Positions 1 to 7,364 are shown, numbered from the stretch's first letter. The stretch is DNA of 25,060 nucleotides from CAZUHK01 sp964620345 (GCA_964620345.1 CAZUHK010000020.1:1-25060); one strand, 5' to 3'. The notes: generated by a model not told the origin, from the letters alone. Program-made: numbers and translations.

Positions 1-92
1 ACGATCCTGCGTCCTGCCACTTGACAAAAGAGGCTTGCTCATAGATGGCACCCACCACGGGTCGCCGAAAGATGCTCTAAGCGCCGCGCGGT

Positions 93-98
93 TATGAT
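93..98 (+). promoter_or_regulatory. candidate -10 element upstream of small ORF
   Basis: The hexamer TATGAT matches the sigma-70 -10 consensus at five of six positions. It lies about 40 nt before the ATG at 138, which has its own GGAGG ribosome-binding site at 126-130. I see no convincing -35 box at the right spacing. The TTGACA at 21-26 is too far upstream to pair with it. Inference only. Confidence 0.25.
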
Positions 99-137
99 GG
101 CGGTGGACGTCGGCGGCGGCGGCCTGGAGGCCAAGCG

Positions 138-269
138 ATGGCGGACAAGCTCTACGCGGTGCTCCGGGGCGACCTGATCGGCTCGCTCGCCCGCGCCGAT
201 TGGCCCGCCGTGGCCGCCGCCCTGACCTGGTTCGAGCACGCTGCACCGTTGGAACCGGAGGCGCCGTGA
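138..269 (+). CDS. putative 43-aa small protein
   Basis: This short ORF starts MADKLYAVLRGDLIG and ends before a TGA at 267-269. A perfect GGAGG at 126-130 sits 7 nt before the ATG, which is the main reason to believe it. The composition is protein-like, with an alternating hydrophobic/polar pattern around ADWPAVAAALTWFEHA that could form an amphipathic helix. No Cys, signal peptide or recognisable domain is visible. It lies on the same strand as the downstream glycosyltransferase but is separated from it by an AT-rich palindromic stretch. I do not recognise the family, and it could be a chance ORF. Confidence 0.35.
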   Translation: MADKLYAVLRGDLIGSLARADWPAVAAALTWFEHAAPLEPEAP

Positions 270-422
270 GGCAACATAAAACAGTTGCGTTTTACAACGC
301 AACAGAAATCCGTTGCTTCGGCCGGGGCAAACGTTTCTGTTTGCATGTTAGAAATCAAGCGGAATCGTATGCATTGCTGAATGCAAACAGATTCATTTGT
401 GCGCGGCTCAGGGGCGTTTTCG
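270..422 (+). promoter_or_regulatory. AT-rich, palindrome-rich intergenic stretch
   Basis: This stretch is markedly AT-richer than everything around it and is packed with inverted repeats. GTTGCGT (284-290) faces ACGCAAC (297-303) across 6 nt. GCAAAC (327-332) faces GTTTGC (339-344). TGCATT (370-375) faces AATGCA (380-385), itself nested between GAATC (362-366) and GATTC (390-394). CTGTTTGCAT (337-346) is repeated in inverted form as ATGCAAACAG (381-390). It could be an operator region, a structured 5' leader or a remnant of inserted DNA. No function can be assigned from sequence alone. Confidence 0.4.
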
Positions 423-494
423 ATGAGTGACACGTTTGTGCTGCTGGCGACGCAGGTGGCCGGTCGGGTGCTTCACACCTGGGCGGGGGCGTGA
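423..494 (+). CDS. putative 23-aa leader peptide coupled to glycosyltransferase
   Basis: The ORF starts MSDTFVLLATQV and ends with a TGA at 492-494 that overlaps the ATG of the glycosyltransferase at 494 (TGATG). An AGGGG at 410-414 lies 8 nt before its ATG. The arrangement would suit translational coupling of a leader peptide to the glycosyltransferase. With so short an ORF this could be coincidence. No known leader-peptide signature, such as a run of regulatory codons, is visible. Confidence 0.25.
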   Translation: MSDTFVLLATQVAGRVLHTWAGA

Positions 495-1705
495 TGTTCG
501 GCGCCCCGACCGACTGGTTGATCGCGTGGTGGACGCTGTGGGCGTTGCAGGCCGCGTGGTGTTTGTACAACGTGAACCTGTTCGGCCGGCGCCTGGGCAA
601 GCGGGAGGCCACCGCCCGGGTCGCTGCCGAGCGGGAGTTGGGCTGGCCCGCGGCGGTGATCGTGCCGGTCAAGGGCGCCGGCGAGGGACTGGGGGCTTTC
701 GTCGAGGGGTTGCTGGCACAGGACTACCCGGACTACCGCGTGATCTTCACGGTCGAGTCCGAAGCCGACCCGGCGTACGCGGCGCTGGCCGCGATGGCGG
801 ACGGCGCGGCGCGGCCGATGGAAGTCGTCGTCGCCGGCCCGGCGAGCGAGGGCGGGCAGAAGGTACACAATCAGCTCGCGGCGATGGCGCGGCTAAGCGA
901 GCGCGACCTGATCATCGCCTTCGCCGACGCCGACGCGGCGCCCGACCGTCAGTGGCTGCGCACGCTCCTGCGGCCGCTGTACAAGGGCGCGGTGGGCGCG
1001 TCGACCGGTTACCGCTGGTTCATCCCGGCCGACGGGGCGTTGCCGAGCCGGCTGGCGTCGGTGATTAATTCGTCGGTGGCGACGCTTCAAGGGCCGGACC
1101 GGCGGAACTTCGCGTGGGGCGGGTCGATGGCGATTCGGCGCGATGCGATGCGGGCGATCGACCTGGCCGAGCACTGGCGCGGCGCGCTGAGCGATGATTA
1201 CCAGATGACGCACGCCGTGTCGCGCGCCGGCCGGCGGCTGTATTTCGTGATGCGCCTGCTGGTGCCCTCGCCGGCGCGGTACGCCTGGGGCGAGCTGTTT
1301 CACTTCGGCCGACGCCAGTACCTGATCACGCGCACGCACGCGCCGGTGATCTGGGCGATCGGCCTGCTCGGCGGGGTGCTGTACGTCGGCGGGTGGGTCA
1401 CGGCACTGCTCGCGCTGTCGATGCAGTGGCCGGGCCGGGGCTGGGCGATCGCGGCGATGACGGGCGTGTACGGGCTGGACTTCGTGCGCGGTCTCTGTCG
1501 CAAGCGCATCGCGCGGCGGGTGTTCGACGCCGCGACGTTCGCGGCGCTGCGCCCGGCGCTGCGGCTGGACCGCTACGCCACGCCGCTGGTCATGGCGGTG
1601 CACCTGTTGATCGTGCTGAGCAGCGCCTGGGGCCGAACCATCCGCTGGGCGGGGGTGACCTACCGCATCCGCGGCCGGCGGCGCGTCGAGATCATCAGTC
1701 GGTGA
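494..1705 (+). CDS. membrane glycosyltransferase family 2, GT21/HpnI-like
   Basis: Predicted membrane-bound GT-A glycosyltransferase of about 403 aa that would move a sugar from a nucleotide-sugar donor to a lipid acceptor. Numbering from the alternative GTG start at 491, an N-terminal hydrophobic segment (8-30) precedes the catalytic domain. That domain carries the GT2/GT21 landmarks: VIVPVKG (56-62), QKVHNQL (123-129), a D-x-D-like ADADAAPD (145-152), WGGSMAIRR (209-217), LSDDYQ (233-238, likely catalytic base) and an RRQYLITR stretch (274-281) where ceramide glucosyltransferases and HpnI have (Q/R)xxRW. Hydrophobic segments at about 285-331 and 364-380 anchor the C-terminus. The relationship to ceramide glucosyltransferase or HpnI is inferred from motif spacing, and no hopanoid genes lie nearby. 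The start is GTG 491 or ATG 494. The 3' end overlaps the convergent oxidoreductase gene by 11 nt. Confidence 0.85.
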   Translation: MFGAPTDWLIAWWTLWALQAAWCLYNVNLFGRRLGKREATARVAAERELGWPAAVIVPVKGAGEGLGAFVEGLLAQDYPDYRVIFTVESEADPAYAALAAMADGAARPMEVVVAGPASEGGQKVHNQLAAMARLSERDLIIAFADADAAPDRQWLRTLLRPLYKGAVGASTGYRWFIPADGALPSRLASVINSSVATLQGPDRRNFAWGGSMAIRRDAMRAIDLAEHWRGALSDDYQMTHAVSRAGRRLYFVMRLLVPSPARYAWGELFHFGRRQYLITRTHAPVIWAIGLLGGVLYVGGWVTALLALSMQWPGRGWAIAAMTGVYGLDFVRGLCRKRIARRVFDAATFAALRPALRLDRYATPLVMAVHLLIVLSSAWGRTIRWAGVTYRIRGRRRVEIISR

Positions 1706-2732
1706 TGACGACCTCCCGGCCGGTCTCGCTGGACTCGTACAGCGCATCGAGGATCTGCATCAACGCCAGTCCATGATCGCCGCTGGGCTGGGGGTCGCGG
1801 TCTTCGAGCACCGCGTCGATCAGGTCGTACGCGGGGCTGGGCGCCTTGATGTTGAACTTGTCGATCGTGGTGGTGACCAGGTTGCCGTGCTCGCGCTGGT
1901 GCAGCGCGATCTGGGGATCCTGGTAGAACTCGACGCGCCGCGTCAGCCCGCCCTCGGTGCCGTACACCGCGGTGAGCATCTGTTCGGGGTGTTCGTGGTG
2001 CGAGGCCCAGCTCACCTCGATCGCGAGGGTAATGTCGTTGGCGCAGCGCACGTAGGCGGTGGCGAAGTCGTCGACGTCCATCTCCAGATGCGGCACGTCC
2101 TTCTGGTCGAACTTGGTGTAGGTCTTGCCGCTGACGCTCTTGACCGCGGGGAAGCCCAGGAGGAACAGGGCGATGTCGATGATGTGTACGCCCAGGTCGA
2201 TCAGGCAGCCGCCGCCGGCGTTTTGCCTGGACACAAAGCTGGCCCGGCCGGGAATGCCCTTGCGTCGGTGCCAGACCGTGCGGGCGAAGTAGGGCTGACC
2301 GATCGCACCCTGGCGAATGTAGGCACCCATGGTCTGTACGTTGGCCGTCTGTCGGTGGGAGTAGTTGATCGCGAGCTTGCGCTGATGCCGATTGGCCGCG
2401 TCGACCATCTGCCGGGCCTCGGCGGCGTTCATCGCCATGGGCTTTTCGCACAGCACGTGCAGTCCCGCCTCGAGGGCGGCGAGGGTCAGCGGGGCGTGGA
2501 AACGGTTGGGCGTGGCGATGGAGACCACGTCCAGCCCGGCCTGGGCGAACATCGCCTGCGCCTCGGCGTAGCGCTGCTCGACGCCCTCGCCGTGCTCTTC
2601 GAGCCGGCTCGCGTCGGGATCGCACACCGCGACCACCTGCGCGCGGGGGTGTTCATTGAACTGGCGGATGTGGTTGCGGCCCATGCCCAGGCCCACCACG
2701 CCCACGCGGAGTTGCTTATGTTGTTTACTCAT
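1695..2732 (-). CDS. Gfo/Idh/MocA family NAD(P)-dependent oxidoreductase
   Basis: Cytosolic oxidoreductase of 345 aa, presumably acting on a sugar, inositol or related polyol. The N-terminal Rossmann fold shows RVGVVGLGMGRNH (9-21), with the GxGxxG-type nucleotide-binding loop. The family EKP signature, whose Lys is catalytic, is in LCEKPMAMN (94-102). The C-terminal alpha/beta domain carries GGGCLIDLGVHIID (173-186), matching the GGxxxDxGxH motif with Asp179 and catalytic-type His183. The start MSKQHKQL at 2732 was chosen because the longer reading frame to 2885 adds about 50 residues that are not family-like and would overlap the next gene. Length is normal for the family. The substrate cannot be told from sequence. 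The sugar isomerase-like gene at 3320 is a plausible functional neighbour, since these families often work together in sugar catabolism. Confidence 0.93.
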   Translation of the reverse strand: MSKQHKQLRVGVVGLGMGRNHIRQFNEHPRAQVVAVCDPDASRLEEHGEGVEQRYAEAQAMFAQAGLDVVSIATPNRFHAPLTLAALEAGLHVLCEKPMAMNAAEARQMVDAANRHQRKLAINYSHRQTANVQTMGAYIRQGAIGQPYFARTVWHRRKGIPGRASFVSRQNAGGGCLIDLGVHIIDIALFLLGFPAVKSVSGKTYTKFDQKDVPHLEMDVDDFATAYVRCANDITLAIEVSWASHHEHPEQMLTAVYGTEGGLTRRVEFYQDPQIALHQREHGNLVTTTIDKFNIKAPSPAYDLIDAVLEDRDPQPSGDHGLALMQILDALYESSETGREVVITD

Positions 2733-2827
2733 CGTTCCATGCACTTTCACGCCGGGTAACGGGAAAGTGGAGATTCTGGCTGATTCGGCCCTCGCCGGCA
2801 ACACGGGTGGCGCGCCCCGGGCCGGCC

Positions 2828-2836
2828 TGCTAAACT
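2828..2836 (+). promoter_or_regulatory. candidate extended -10 promoter element
   Basis: TGCTAAACT lies 35 nt before the ATG at 2872. TG plus one base before a TATAAT-like hexamer is the extended -10 arrangement. It resembles similar elements before the genes at 5001, 18139, 20152 and 21741. No -35 box is evident. Inference. Confidence 0.3.
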
Positions 2837-2871
2837 GAATCGAGCCCGCCAAGAGGAACACGACCCGCACC

Positions 2872-3297
2872 ATGAACGCACCCACCGATCAGTTTGTGCC
2901 CGGCGCCCGCGTGAGGGTGACCCAGCAGATCCCCCAGCGCGACGGCGACTGCTGGACCAACGTCACCCAAGGCGTCATCGTCAAGTTCGAGCAGGCCAAG
3001 ACCGGCTCGTGGTACGCCCACGCCAAGGATGAGCGGCTGTGGCTGGACCGGCTCACGCTCAAGCTCGACGACGGCGAGATCGTCGTGTGCAACCTCGACC
3101 GCTACTCGCTGGTCGACCGGGTCGAGCCGGACGCGGCCGAGCAACCCGCGTTGCCCGAGACGGCCAACACCGAAGTCGAAGGCGGCGCGGAGATGGAAGT
3201 GACCGGCCACCGCCCCTATGGCGATAACGCCGGCGAAGGCGTGCCCGACACGCCCTCGGGCGACTTGGGCGAGCCGACCGCGAAGCCCCAGCCCTGA
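2872..3297 (+). CDS. conserved hypothetical protein, 141 aa
   Basis: Soluble protein of 141 aa with no signal peptide or membrane segment. Residues about 8-80 look like a compact beta-rich domain, including the stretches TQGVIVKFEQAKTGSWYAHA and LWLDRLTLKLDDGEIVVCN. The remaining C-terminal 60 residues are acidic, Pro/Gly/Glu-rich and probably disordered. It begins a plus-strand pair with the sugar isomerase-like gene at 3320, separated by 22 nt, so the two are likely co-transcribed. A purine-rich AAGAGG at 2850-2855 is too far from the ATG to be a standard ribosome-binding site. I do not recognise a named family and propose no function. Confidence 0.75.
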   Translation: MNAPTDQFVPGARVRVTQQIPQRDGDCWTNVTQGVIVKFEQAKTGSWYAHAKDERLWLDRLTLKLDDGEIVVCNLDRYSLVDRVEPDAAEQPALPETANTEVEGGAEMEVTGHRPYGDNAGEGVPDTPSGDLGEPTAKPQP

Positions 3298-3319
3298 ACC
3301 GATTTTAGGAACGACCCCC

Positions 3320-4195
3320 ATGAAGCTCGGCGTCACCGCGGTCATGCTCAGCGACCTGGACTTCGACGAACAGGTCGATCTGTGCGCGCGCCTGGGGCTG
3401 AGCTATTACCAGTACCGCCCTCGGGTGATCGGCGAGGCCCAGCGGGACAAGCCGTTTGGCAACTGGGGCAATCACAAGTTTGACCTGACGCCGCGCCGCC
3501 TGGTCGACCAGGGCCGAGAACTCACGCGGCGGTTGCGCGACGCGGGCCTGGAGCCGTGGGGCACCGTGCCCGGGCTGTCGGTCGACGCCGACGACGATGC
3601 GCTGCGCGTGGCGCTGGACGGGGCGGTGGCCGCCGACACCAAATGCGTGCGGTGCAACCCGCCGCGCTACCCCGACGAGCCGTTCGACTACCCCTCGTTC
3701 ATCGAGCACGTCGTGCATCGCTACCAGTACGTGATCGAGCGGCTGAGCTGGCCGGTGGGCATCAAGCTCATCATCGAGACCCACGCGAACTCCATCGCGA
3801 CCAGCCCGGGGCTGGCGTGGCAGATCGTCCGTCACTTCCCGGCCAATCGGCTGGGCGTGATCTACGACCTGCCCAACTACGGCCGCGAGGGCATGGTCCA
3901 GCCCCATCTCGCGGCCAGCGTGCTGGCGCCGCACATCGACTGCGTGCACGTGGGCGGCTCGCGCCGCGTCGAGAAGCCCGATCGGGACCAGCGCGGCTGC
4001 CGCGTGGTCGGCAACGAGTTCTGCCGGCTCGAGGACAGCGACCTGCACGTGCCGACCTGGATCGCCGCGCTTCAGAACGCCGGGGTCGATGCGCCGCTGA
4101 TCATCGAATCGTTCGAAGAAGACGGCCAGACCCCGCCCACCGAACGCCTGAGCCGCGCCGCGACGTTCCTCAAATCCCTGCCCGGTGTGGAATAG
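3320..4195 (+). CDS. sugar phosphate isomerase/epimerase-like TIM-barrel protein
   Basis: A 291-aa protein of the xylose isomerase-like TIM-barrel (AP endonuclease 2) superfamily, probably a metal-dependent isomerase or epimerase. The four acidic/His positions expected at the barrel mouth are visible: Glu153 in LIIETHANS, Asp183 in VIYDLPNYG, His210 in CVHVGGS and Glu263 in LIIESFEE. The barrel opening MKLGVTAVMLSD at the N-terminus and beta strands along the length fit the family. The start at 3320 is supported by AGGA at 3307-3310, 9 nt upstream; the longer frame from 3218 overlaps the preceding gene. Substrate unknown. The nearby Gfo/Idh/MocA oxidoreductase suggests a sugar or inositol-type pathway, but this is only context. 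Confidence 0.85.
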   Translation: MKLGVTAVMLSDLDFDEQVDLCARLGLSYYQYRPRVIGEAQRDKPFGNWGNHKFDLTPRRLVDQGRELTRRLRDAGLEPWGTVPGLSVDADDDALRVALDGAVAADTKCVRCNPPRYPDEPFDYPSFIEHVVHRYQYVIERLSWPVGIKLIIETHANSIATSPGLAWQIVRHFPANRLGVIYDLPNYGREGMVQPHLAASVLAPHIDCVHVGGSRRVEKPDRDQRGCRVVGNEFCRLEDSDLHVPTWIAALQNAGVDAPLIIESFEEDGQTPPTERLSRAATFLKSLPGVE

Positions 4196-4212
4196 CCCCC
4201 ACGCGATTCGAT

Positions 4213-4280
4213 CCACAAAGATCACGAAGATGCGAAGATCACAAAGTAAGTTTCTCTTCGTGGCCTTCGTGTCTTCGTGG
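4213..4280. repeat. CACGAAG-type inverted repeat / bidirectional terminator candidate
   Basis: The left arm (from CCACAAAG at 4213) and the right arm (ending CTTCGTGG at 4280) are built from degenerate CACGAAG units and can fold back on each other, with a bulge of about 8-9 nt in the left arm. The repeat unit recurs about three times in each arm. It sits in the 93-nt gap between two convergent genes, where a bidirectional terminator is expected. It is AT-richer than its surroundings and may be a dispersed genomic repeat. A genome-wide search is needed to confirm repetition. Confidence 0.6.
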
Positions 4281-4288
4281 CAACGCCC

Positions 4289-4567
4289 CTAACCTTCGAT
4301 CTGATTCAGCGGGGTGATCGAGGCGACCTGATCGGCGTCGAGCACCAGGTGCTTGTGACGGGCGAACACGCCCCACTTGGCCGCGCGCTTGAGCCAGTCG
4401 GCCTTGCTCACGCCTTCGGCGCCGTCGGCGTGCTCGTCGGCGTCGAGCAGGATGACCTTGCGATCGTCCGCCTCGTGGCAGCGGCCGACGAACACCCGCT
4501 CGCCGGTCGTGTCCACCGCGACCGTGATGCCGTGCAGTTGGCCGAGGTTGTCGTGGAACGTGCCCAT
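4289..4567 (-). CDS. conserved hypothetical protein, ~92 aa
   Basis: Small soluble protein starting MGTFHDNLGQLHG and ending NQIEG. Two short beta-rich stretches (ITVAVDTTGERVFVGRC and KVILLDADEH) are followed by a basic helical segment (SKADWLKRAAKWGVFAR) and a final strand with DADQVASI. It lies 14 nt downstream of the bacilliredoxin gene on the same strand, so the two are probably co-transcribed. The ATG at 4591 would give 100 aa and overlap the bacilliredoxin stop, which is also possible. I chose 4567 because MGTFHD looks like a natural N-terminus; no strong ribosome-binding site separates the two. Function unknown. Confidence 0.75.
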   Translation of the reverse strand: MGTFHDNLGQLHGITVAVDTTGERVFVGRCHEADDRKVILLDADEHADGAEGVSKADWLKRAAKWGVFARHKHLVLDADQVASITPLNQIEG

Positions 4568-4581
4568 CGCGATGCGTCCGG

Positions 4582-5001
4582 TTACTTGCACATCTCGTCG
4601 AACATCTGCTTCATCGCCCCGGCGATCATCGGGGCCTCGCGGCCTTCGATGGCGTGGCGGGGGATGTACTCGTGCAGCTTGCCGTCCTTGAGCAGGATGA
4701 TCGACGGGCTGCTCGGCGGCAGCTCGGGGAAGTACTCGCGGACTTTGGCCGTGGCCTCGGCGTCCTGCCCGGCGAAGACGCTCGCGACGCGGTCGGGCCG
4801 GGCCTGGTGCTCCAGCGCCATCGCCACGGCCGGGCGCGCGGCGCCCGCGGCGCAGCCGCAGACGCTGTTGATCACCAGCATCGCCGTGCCGGATTGGTCG
4901 GCCATGAAGTCATCGACGGCCTGGGGCGTGGTCAGTTCCTGCACGCCGATGCGGGTCAAATCCTCGCGCATCGGGCGCACCATCAGTTCCGGGTAGGCCA
5001 T
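4582..5001 (-). CDS. BrxA/BrxB family bacilliredoxin (YphP/YqiW-like)
   Basis: A 139-aa thioredoxin-fold protein of the DUF1094/bacilliredoxin family. Family members remove bacillithiol or other low-molecular-weight thiol adducts from oxidised proteins in the cytosol, or act as disulfide reductases. The family-defining CGC active site is visible in NSVCGCAAG (Cys48 and Cys50). The rest is typical, including MAYPELMVRPMREDL at the N-terminus, a P-S-x-x-L-type segment near PSIILLKDG and EGREAPMIAGAM towards the C-terminus. The start at 5001 has AAGGAG 9 nt upstream (5011-5016), which decides against the longer frame reaching 5193. Length fits the family. Whether the organism makes bacillithiol cannot be seen here. 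Confidence 0.93.
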   Translation of the reverse strand: MAYPELMVRPMREDLTRIGVQELTTPQAVDDFMADQSGTAMLVINSVCGCAAGAARPAVAMALEHQARPDRVASVFAGQDAEATAKVREYFPELPPSSPSIILLKDGKLHEYIPRHAIEGREAPMIAGAMKQMFDEMCK

Positions 5002-5039
5002 GGATCGATACTCCTTCGGGGCTTGAGGCGGACGGGCAA

Positions 5040-5048
5040 ATCGTAGAG
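5040..5048 (-). promoter_or_regulatory. candidate -10 element for bacilliredoxin gene
   Basis: Read on the minus strand this is CTCTACGAT, whose TACGAT hexamer is close to the -10 consensus and lies about 39 nt before the ATG at 5001. It resembles elements before the genes at 18139, 20152 and 21741. No matching -35 box is obvious. Confidence 0.3.
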
Positions 5049-5257
5049 ACCGCCCCCGCGGTTTTCCACTGCCCGGCCCCGCGACGCCGCGGCGCGCACC
5101 GCCGGGCGCGGCGGGGGCGACGCATCGGCGCGAGCGCGAAAAAACTTTCGGCCGACGTTCACCGGTGTTCGCGGCGATCCGGGCGGCGCCCACGACGCGC
5201 CGGCGCGCCCGATCGCGGTGCGCCGGCCAGGAGTGGAGCCATTACTGGAAGCCGCCC

Positions 5258-6820
5258 ATGCCCACCGCTGCCCACGATGTCCCGACGCCGATCGACGACG
5301 AACTGCTGGCCCTGCTGATCGATCAGCACCGCGCGACCCATCGCCCGGCCCTGCAACGGCTGTGGGATTACTACCGCAACGATCTGCACTTCGCCGGCCC
5401 GCGCGACACCGCGGCTCGGCCCTACCGCACCGCGCAGCAGCAGGGCCTGCCCCGCCGACTCACTCAGCCGCCACGCTTCAACGAACACACCGCCGGCCCG
5501 CGCGAGATCGTGGTCGAAAACGACATCGCCTGGCGGATTCACACGCTGGTCGATTTCATGTTCGGCCGGCCCGTGGCGATCCAGTCCCTGGCCAACGACC
5601 AGGCGCTGGCCGCGCTGATCGAGCGCGTGCTCAACGCCGCGTTCGACGCCAACGGCGGGGTGACGTTCTTCCAGGACGCGGCGCTGCTGGGCAGCGTGTA
5701 CGGCCACGTCGACCTGCTGCTTCGCATCGACCGCCTGCCGGCGATCGCGCGCAGCACCCCAAGCACATCTTCCGCCGGGCTGCGCACGGGCGACCGGGCG
5801 CCGGGCCGGGTCCCGCCTAAACCGTTCGACCCCGAAAGGGCGCTGCGATTCGCATCGCACATCTCACTCGAGGCGGTCGAGGCCCCCCGCGCCATCCCCG
5901 TGCTGCACCCCGCGGATTACCGTCGGCTCGACGCCTTGCTGCTGCACTACACCCAACCGCTCAACCGCGTCGACCATGCACCGTTCCTCGCGCGGCTGAT
6001 CGACCGCCAGGGGCGGGCGGCGCGGCGGCAGGCGACGGTCGAGGTCACCGAGCGGTGGACCGCCGACGAACTGCGCATCACGCACGATGGGCGGATGGTC
6101 GAGCGGATGGCCAACCCCCTGGGCCGGCTGCCGGTGGTGCACATTCAGAACCTGCCCCAGCCGTTCTTCTACGAAGGCCTCAGCGAGGTCGAGCCGCTGA
6201 TCCCCCTGCAGGACGAGCTGAACACCCGCCTGAGCGATCGGGCCAACCGCGTCACGCTCCAGTCGTTCAAGATGTACCTGGGCAAGGGGCTGGAGAACTT
6301 CCTCGAGCGCCCGGTGGGTCCGGGGCAGATGTGGATGACCGACAACCCCGACGCCCAGATTCAATGCTTCGGCGGGGACGGGCCCAACCCCTCGGAAGAC
6401 GCGCACATCGCCGAGATCCGCGAGGCGATGGACAAGACCAGTGCCGTCACGCCCGTGGCCGCGGGGCTGCTGCGGAACAAGGTCGGCAACCTCACCAGCG
6501 AAAACGCGCTGCGCATCACCATGATGGGTTTGCTGGCGCGAACCCAGAAGAAGCGGATCACCTACGGCCAAGGCATCGCGCGGCTGTGCGAGCTGATCCT
6601 GCACACGCTCGACGCCGCCGGCGTGCTGCCGACCACGCCCGAGCAGCGCCGCGTCAACCTGCACTGGCCCAGCCCCATGCCCGAAGACACCACCCAACGG
6701 CTCACGGACGCCGAGCTGAAGCTGCGCCTGGGCGTGCCGCGCAAGCAGGTGCTTGCCGAGCTGGGCTACGAAGCGGCCGATTCCGCAAGCCAAGCACTCA
6801 CGGAGATGAATCATGCCTGA
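5258..6820 (+). CDS. phage portal protein, SPP1 gp6-like
   Basis: A 520-aa protein of the SPP1 Gp6-like portal family, which forms the dodecameric ring at one capsid vertex for DNA entry and tail attachment. Family-like features are LWDYYRND near 35-42, NDIAWRIHTLVDFMFGRPV (88-106), a stem/wing region with DAALLGSVYGHVDLLL (140-155), LIPLQDELNTRLSDRANR (314-331), and a crown region with TPVAAGLLRNKVGNLTSENA (398-417) followed by long C-terminal helices. Residues about 166-190 (Ser/Thr/Pro-rich, SSAGLRTGD) look like a low-complexity insertion. The ATG at 5258 was chosen because upstream residues in the same frame are Arg-rich and not portal-like. It opens the island. A terminase large subunit would normally precede it, but the upstream neighbour is a divergent bacilliredoxin gene. 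Confidence 0.88.
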   Translation: MPTAAHDVPTPIDDELLALLIDQHRATHRPALQRLWDYYRNDLHFAGPRDTAARPYRTAQQQGLPRRLTQPPRFNEHTAGPREIVVENDIAWRIHTLVDFMFGRPVAIQSLANDQALAALIERVLNAAFDANGGVTFFQDAALLGSVYGHVDLLLRIDRLPAIARSTPSTSSAGLRTGDRAPGRVPPKPFDPERALRFASHISLEAVEAPRAIPVLHPADYRRLDALLLHYTQPLNRVDHAPFLARLIDRQGRAARRQATVEVTERWTADELRITHDGRMVERMANPLGRLPVVHIQNLPQPFFYEGLSEVEPLIPLQDELNTRLSDRANRVTLQSFKMYLGKGLENFLERPVGPGQMWMTDNPDAQIQCFGGDGPNPSEDAHIAEIREAMDKTSAVTPVAAGLLRNKVGNLTSENALRITMMGLLARTQKKRITYGQGIARLCELILHTLDAAGVLPTTPEQRRVNLHWPSPMPEDTTQRLTDAELKLRLGVPRKQVLAELGYEAADSASQALTEMNHA

Positions 6821-7340
6821 CCCGACCGACCCGATCCAAGCCGATCCCGATGTCGTCGCACCCGACGCCGAGCCGGGCGGTGCGCCCGACGAGCCGACCC
6901 CCAAGCTGGTGCCGGTGAGCGAGTCGATACGCTACCGCCGCCGCGCCCAGGCCGCCGAGCAGCAGCTCGAAGCCCTCAACGCCAAGCTGGCCGAAGCATC
7001 GACCGAACTCGAACGCGCTCGCGAGCAGATGGCGCATGTCGATCGGCTGCGGCAGATCGACCAGCAGCTCATCGCCGCCGACGCGGTGGACCTCGAAGCG
7101 GCCCGACTGCTGACCGAGCACGCCATCGAGCAGATGGACGATGCCCAGATCAGCGAGGTGGTCGACGACCTGCGTCGGCACAAGCCCTACCTGTTCCGCC
7201 GGCGCGAATCACTGGGCGGCCCCTCGCCCCGGCCGCGCGGCACCGACGGTGCGCTCGATGAAGCCGCGGCCCACGCCGCGGCCTCCGGCGACCGCCGCGA
7301 CCTGCTGCGCTACCTCCGCCTCCGCCGCCGCGACCAATAA
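6813..7340 (+). CDS. phage scaffold-like coiled-coil protein
   Basis: A 175-aa protein lying exactly between portal and major capsid genes, the classic place for a capsid assembly scaffold. The N-terminal 35 residues are acidic and Pro-rich. Residues about 40-85 form a strong heptad-type coiled coil (AEQQLEALNAKLAEASTELE). The C-terminus is very basic (RRRESLGG, then YLRLRRRDQ), as in scaffolds that bind coat protein through a basic C-terminal segment. It overlaps the portal gene by 8 nt and has GGAG at 6802-6805, 7 nt before the ATG. The role is inferred from position and architecture, since scaffolds share little sequence. No protease domain is seen in it or its neighbours. Confidence 0.75.
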   Translation: MPDPTDPIQADPDVVAPDAEPGGAPDEPTPKLVPVSESIRYRRRAQAAEQQLEALNAKLAEASTELERAREQMAHVDRLRQIDQQLIAADAVDLEAARLLTEHAIEQMDDAQISEVVDDLRRHKPYLFRRRESLGGPSPRPRGTDGALDEAAAHAAASGDRRDLLRYLRLRRRDQ

Positions 7341-7345
7341 GGCGA

Positions 7346-7364
7346 GGCCCGCTTCCAGCGGGCC
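7346..7364 (+). other. perfect hairpin between scaffold and capsid genes
   Basis: GGCCCGC (7346-7352) and GCGGGCC (7358-7364) form a perfect 7-bp stem with a TTCCA loop. There is no U-tract, so it is unlikely to be a full terminator. It sits 57 nt before the major capsid ATG and may block back-degradation, or attenuate or stabilise the capsid mRNA. Seen in sequence; the role is inferred. Confidence 0.5.

Noticed and set aside
21..47. TTGACA with a downstream TAGATG as a promoter
   Set aside because: The spacing is 15 nt and the -10 match is poor; no gene start follows at a suitable distance except through the better TATGAT at 93-98.
2733..2885. N-terminal extension of the oxidoreductase, possibly a signal peptide
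   Set aside because: The extension is not family-like, overlaps the divergent gene at 2872 and leaves a perfect Rossmann start at MSKQHKQL.
5002..5257. Search for an attachment site or terminase remnant before the portal gene
   Set aside because: No direct repeat, tRNA end or terminase-like peptide is visible. It holds only the divergent gene's ribosome-binding site, a candidate -10 and a short A-run near 5140.
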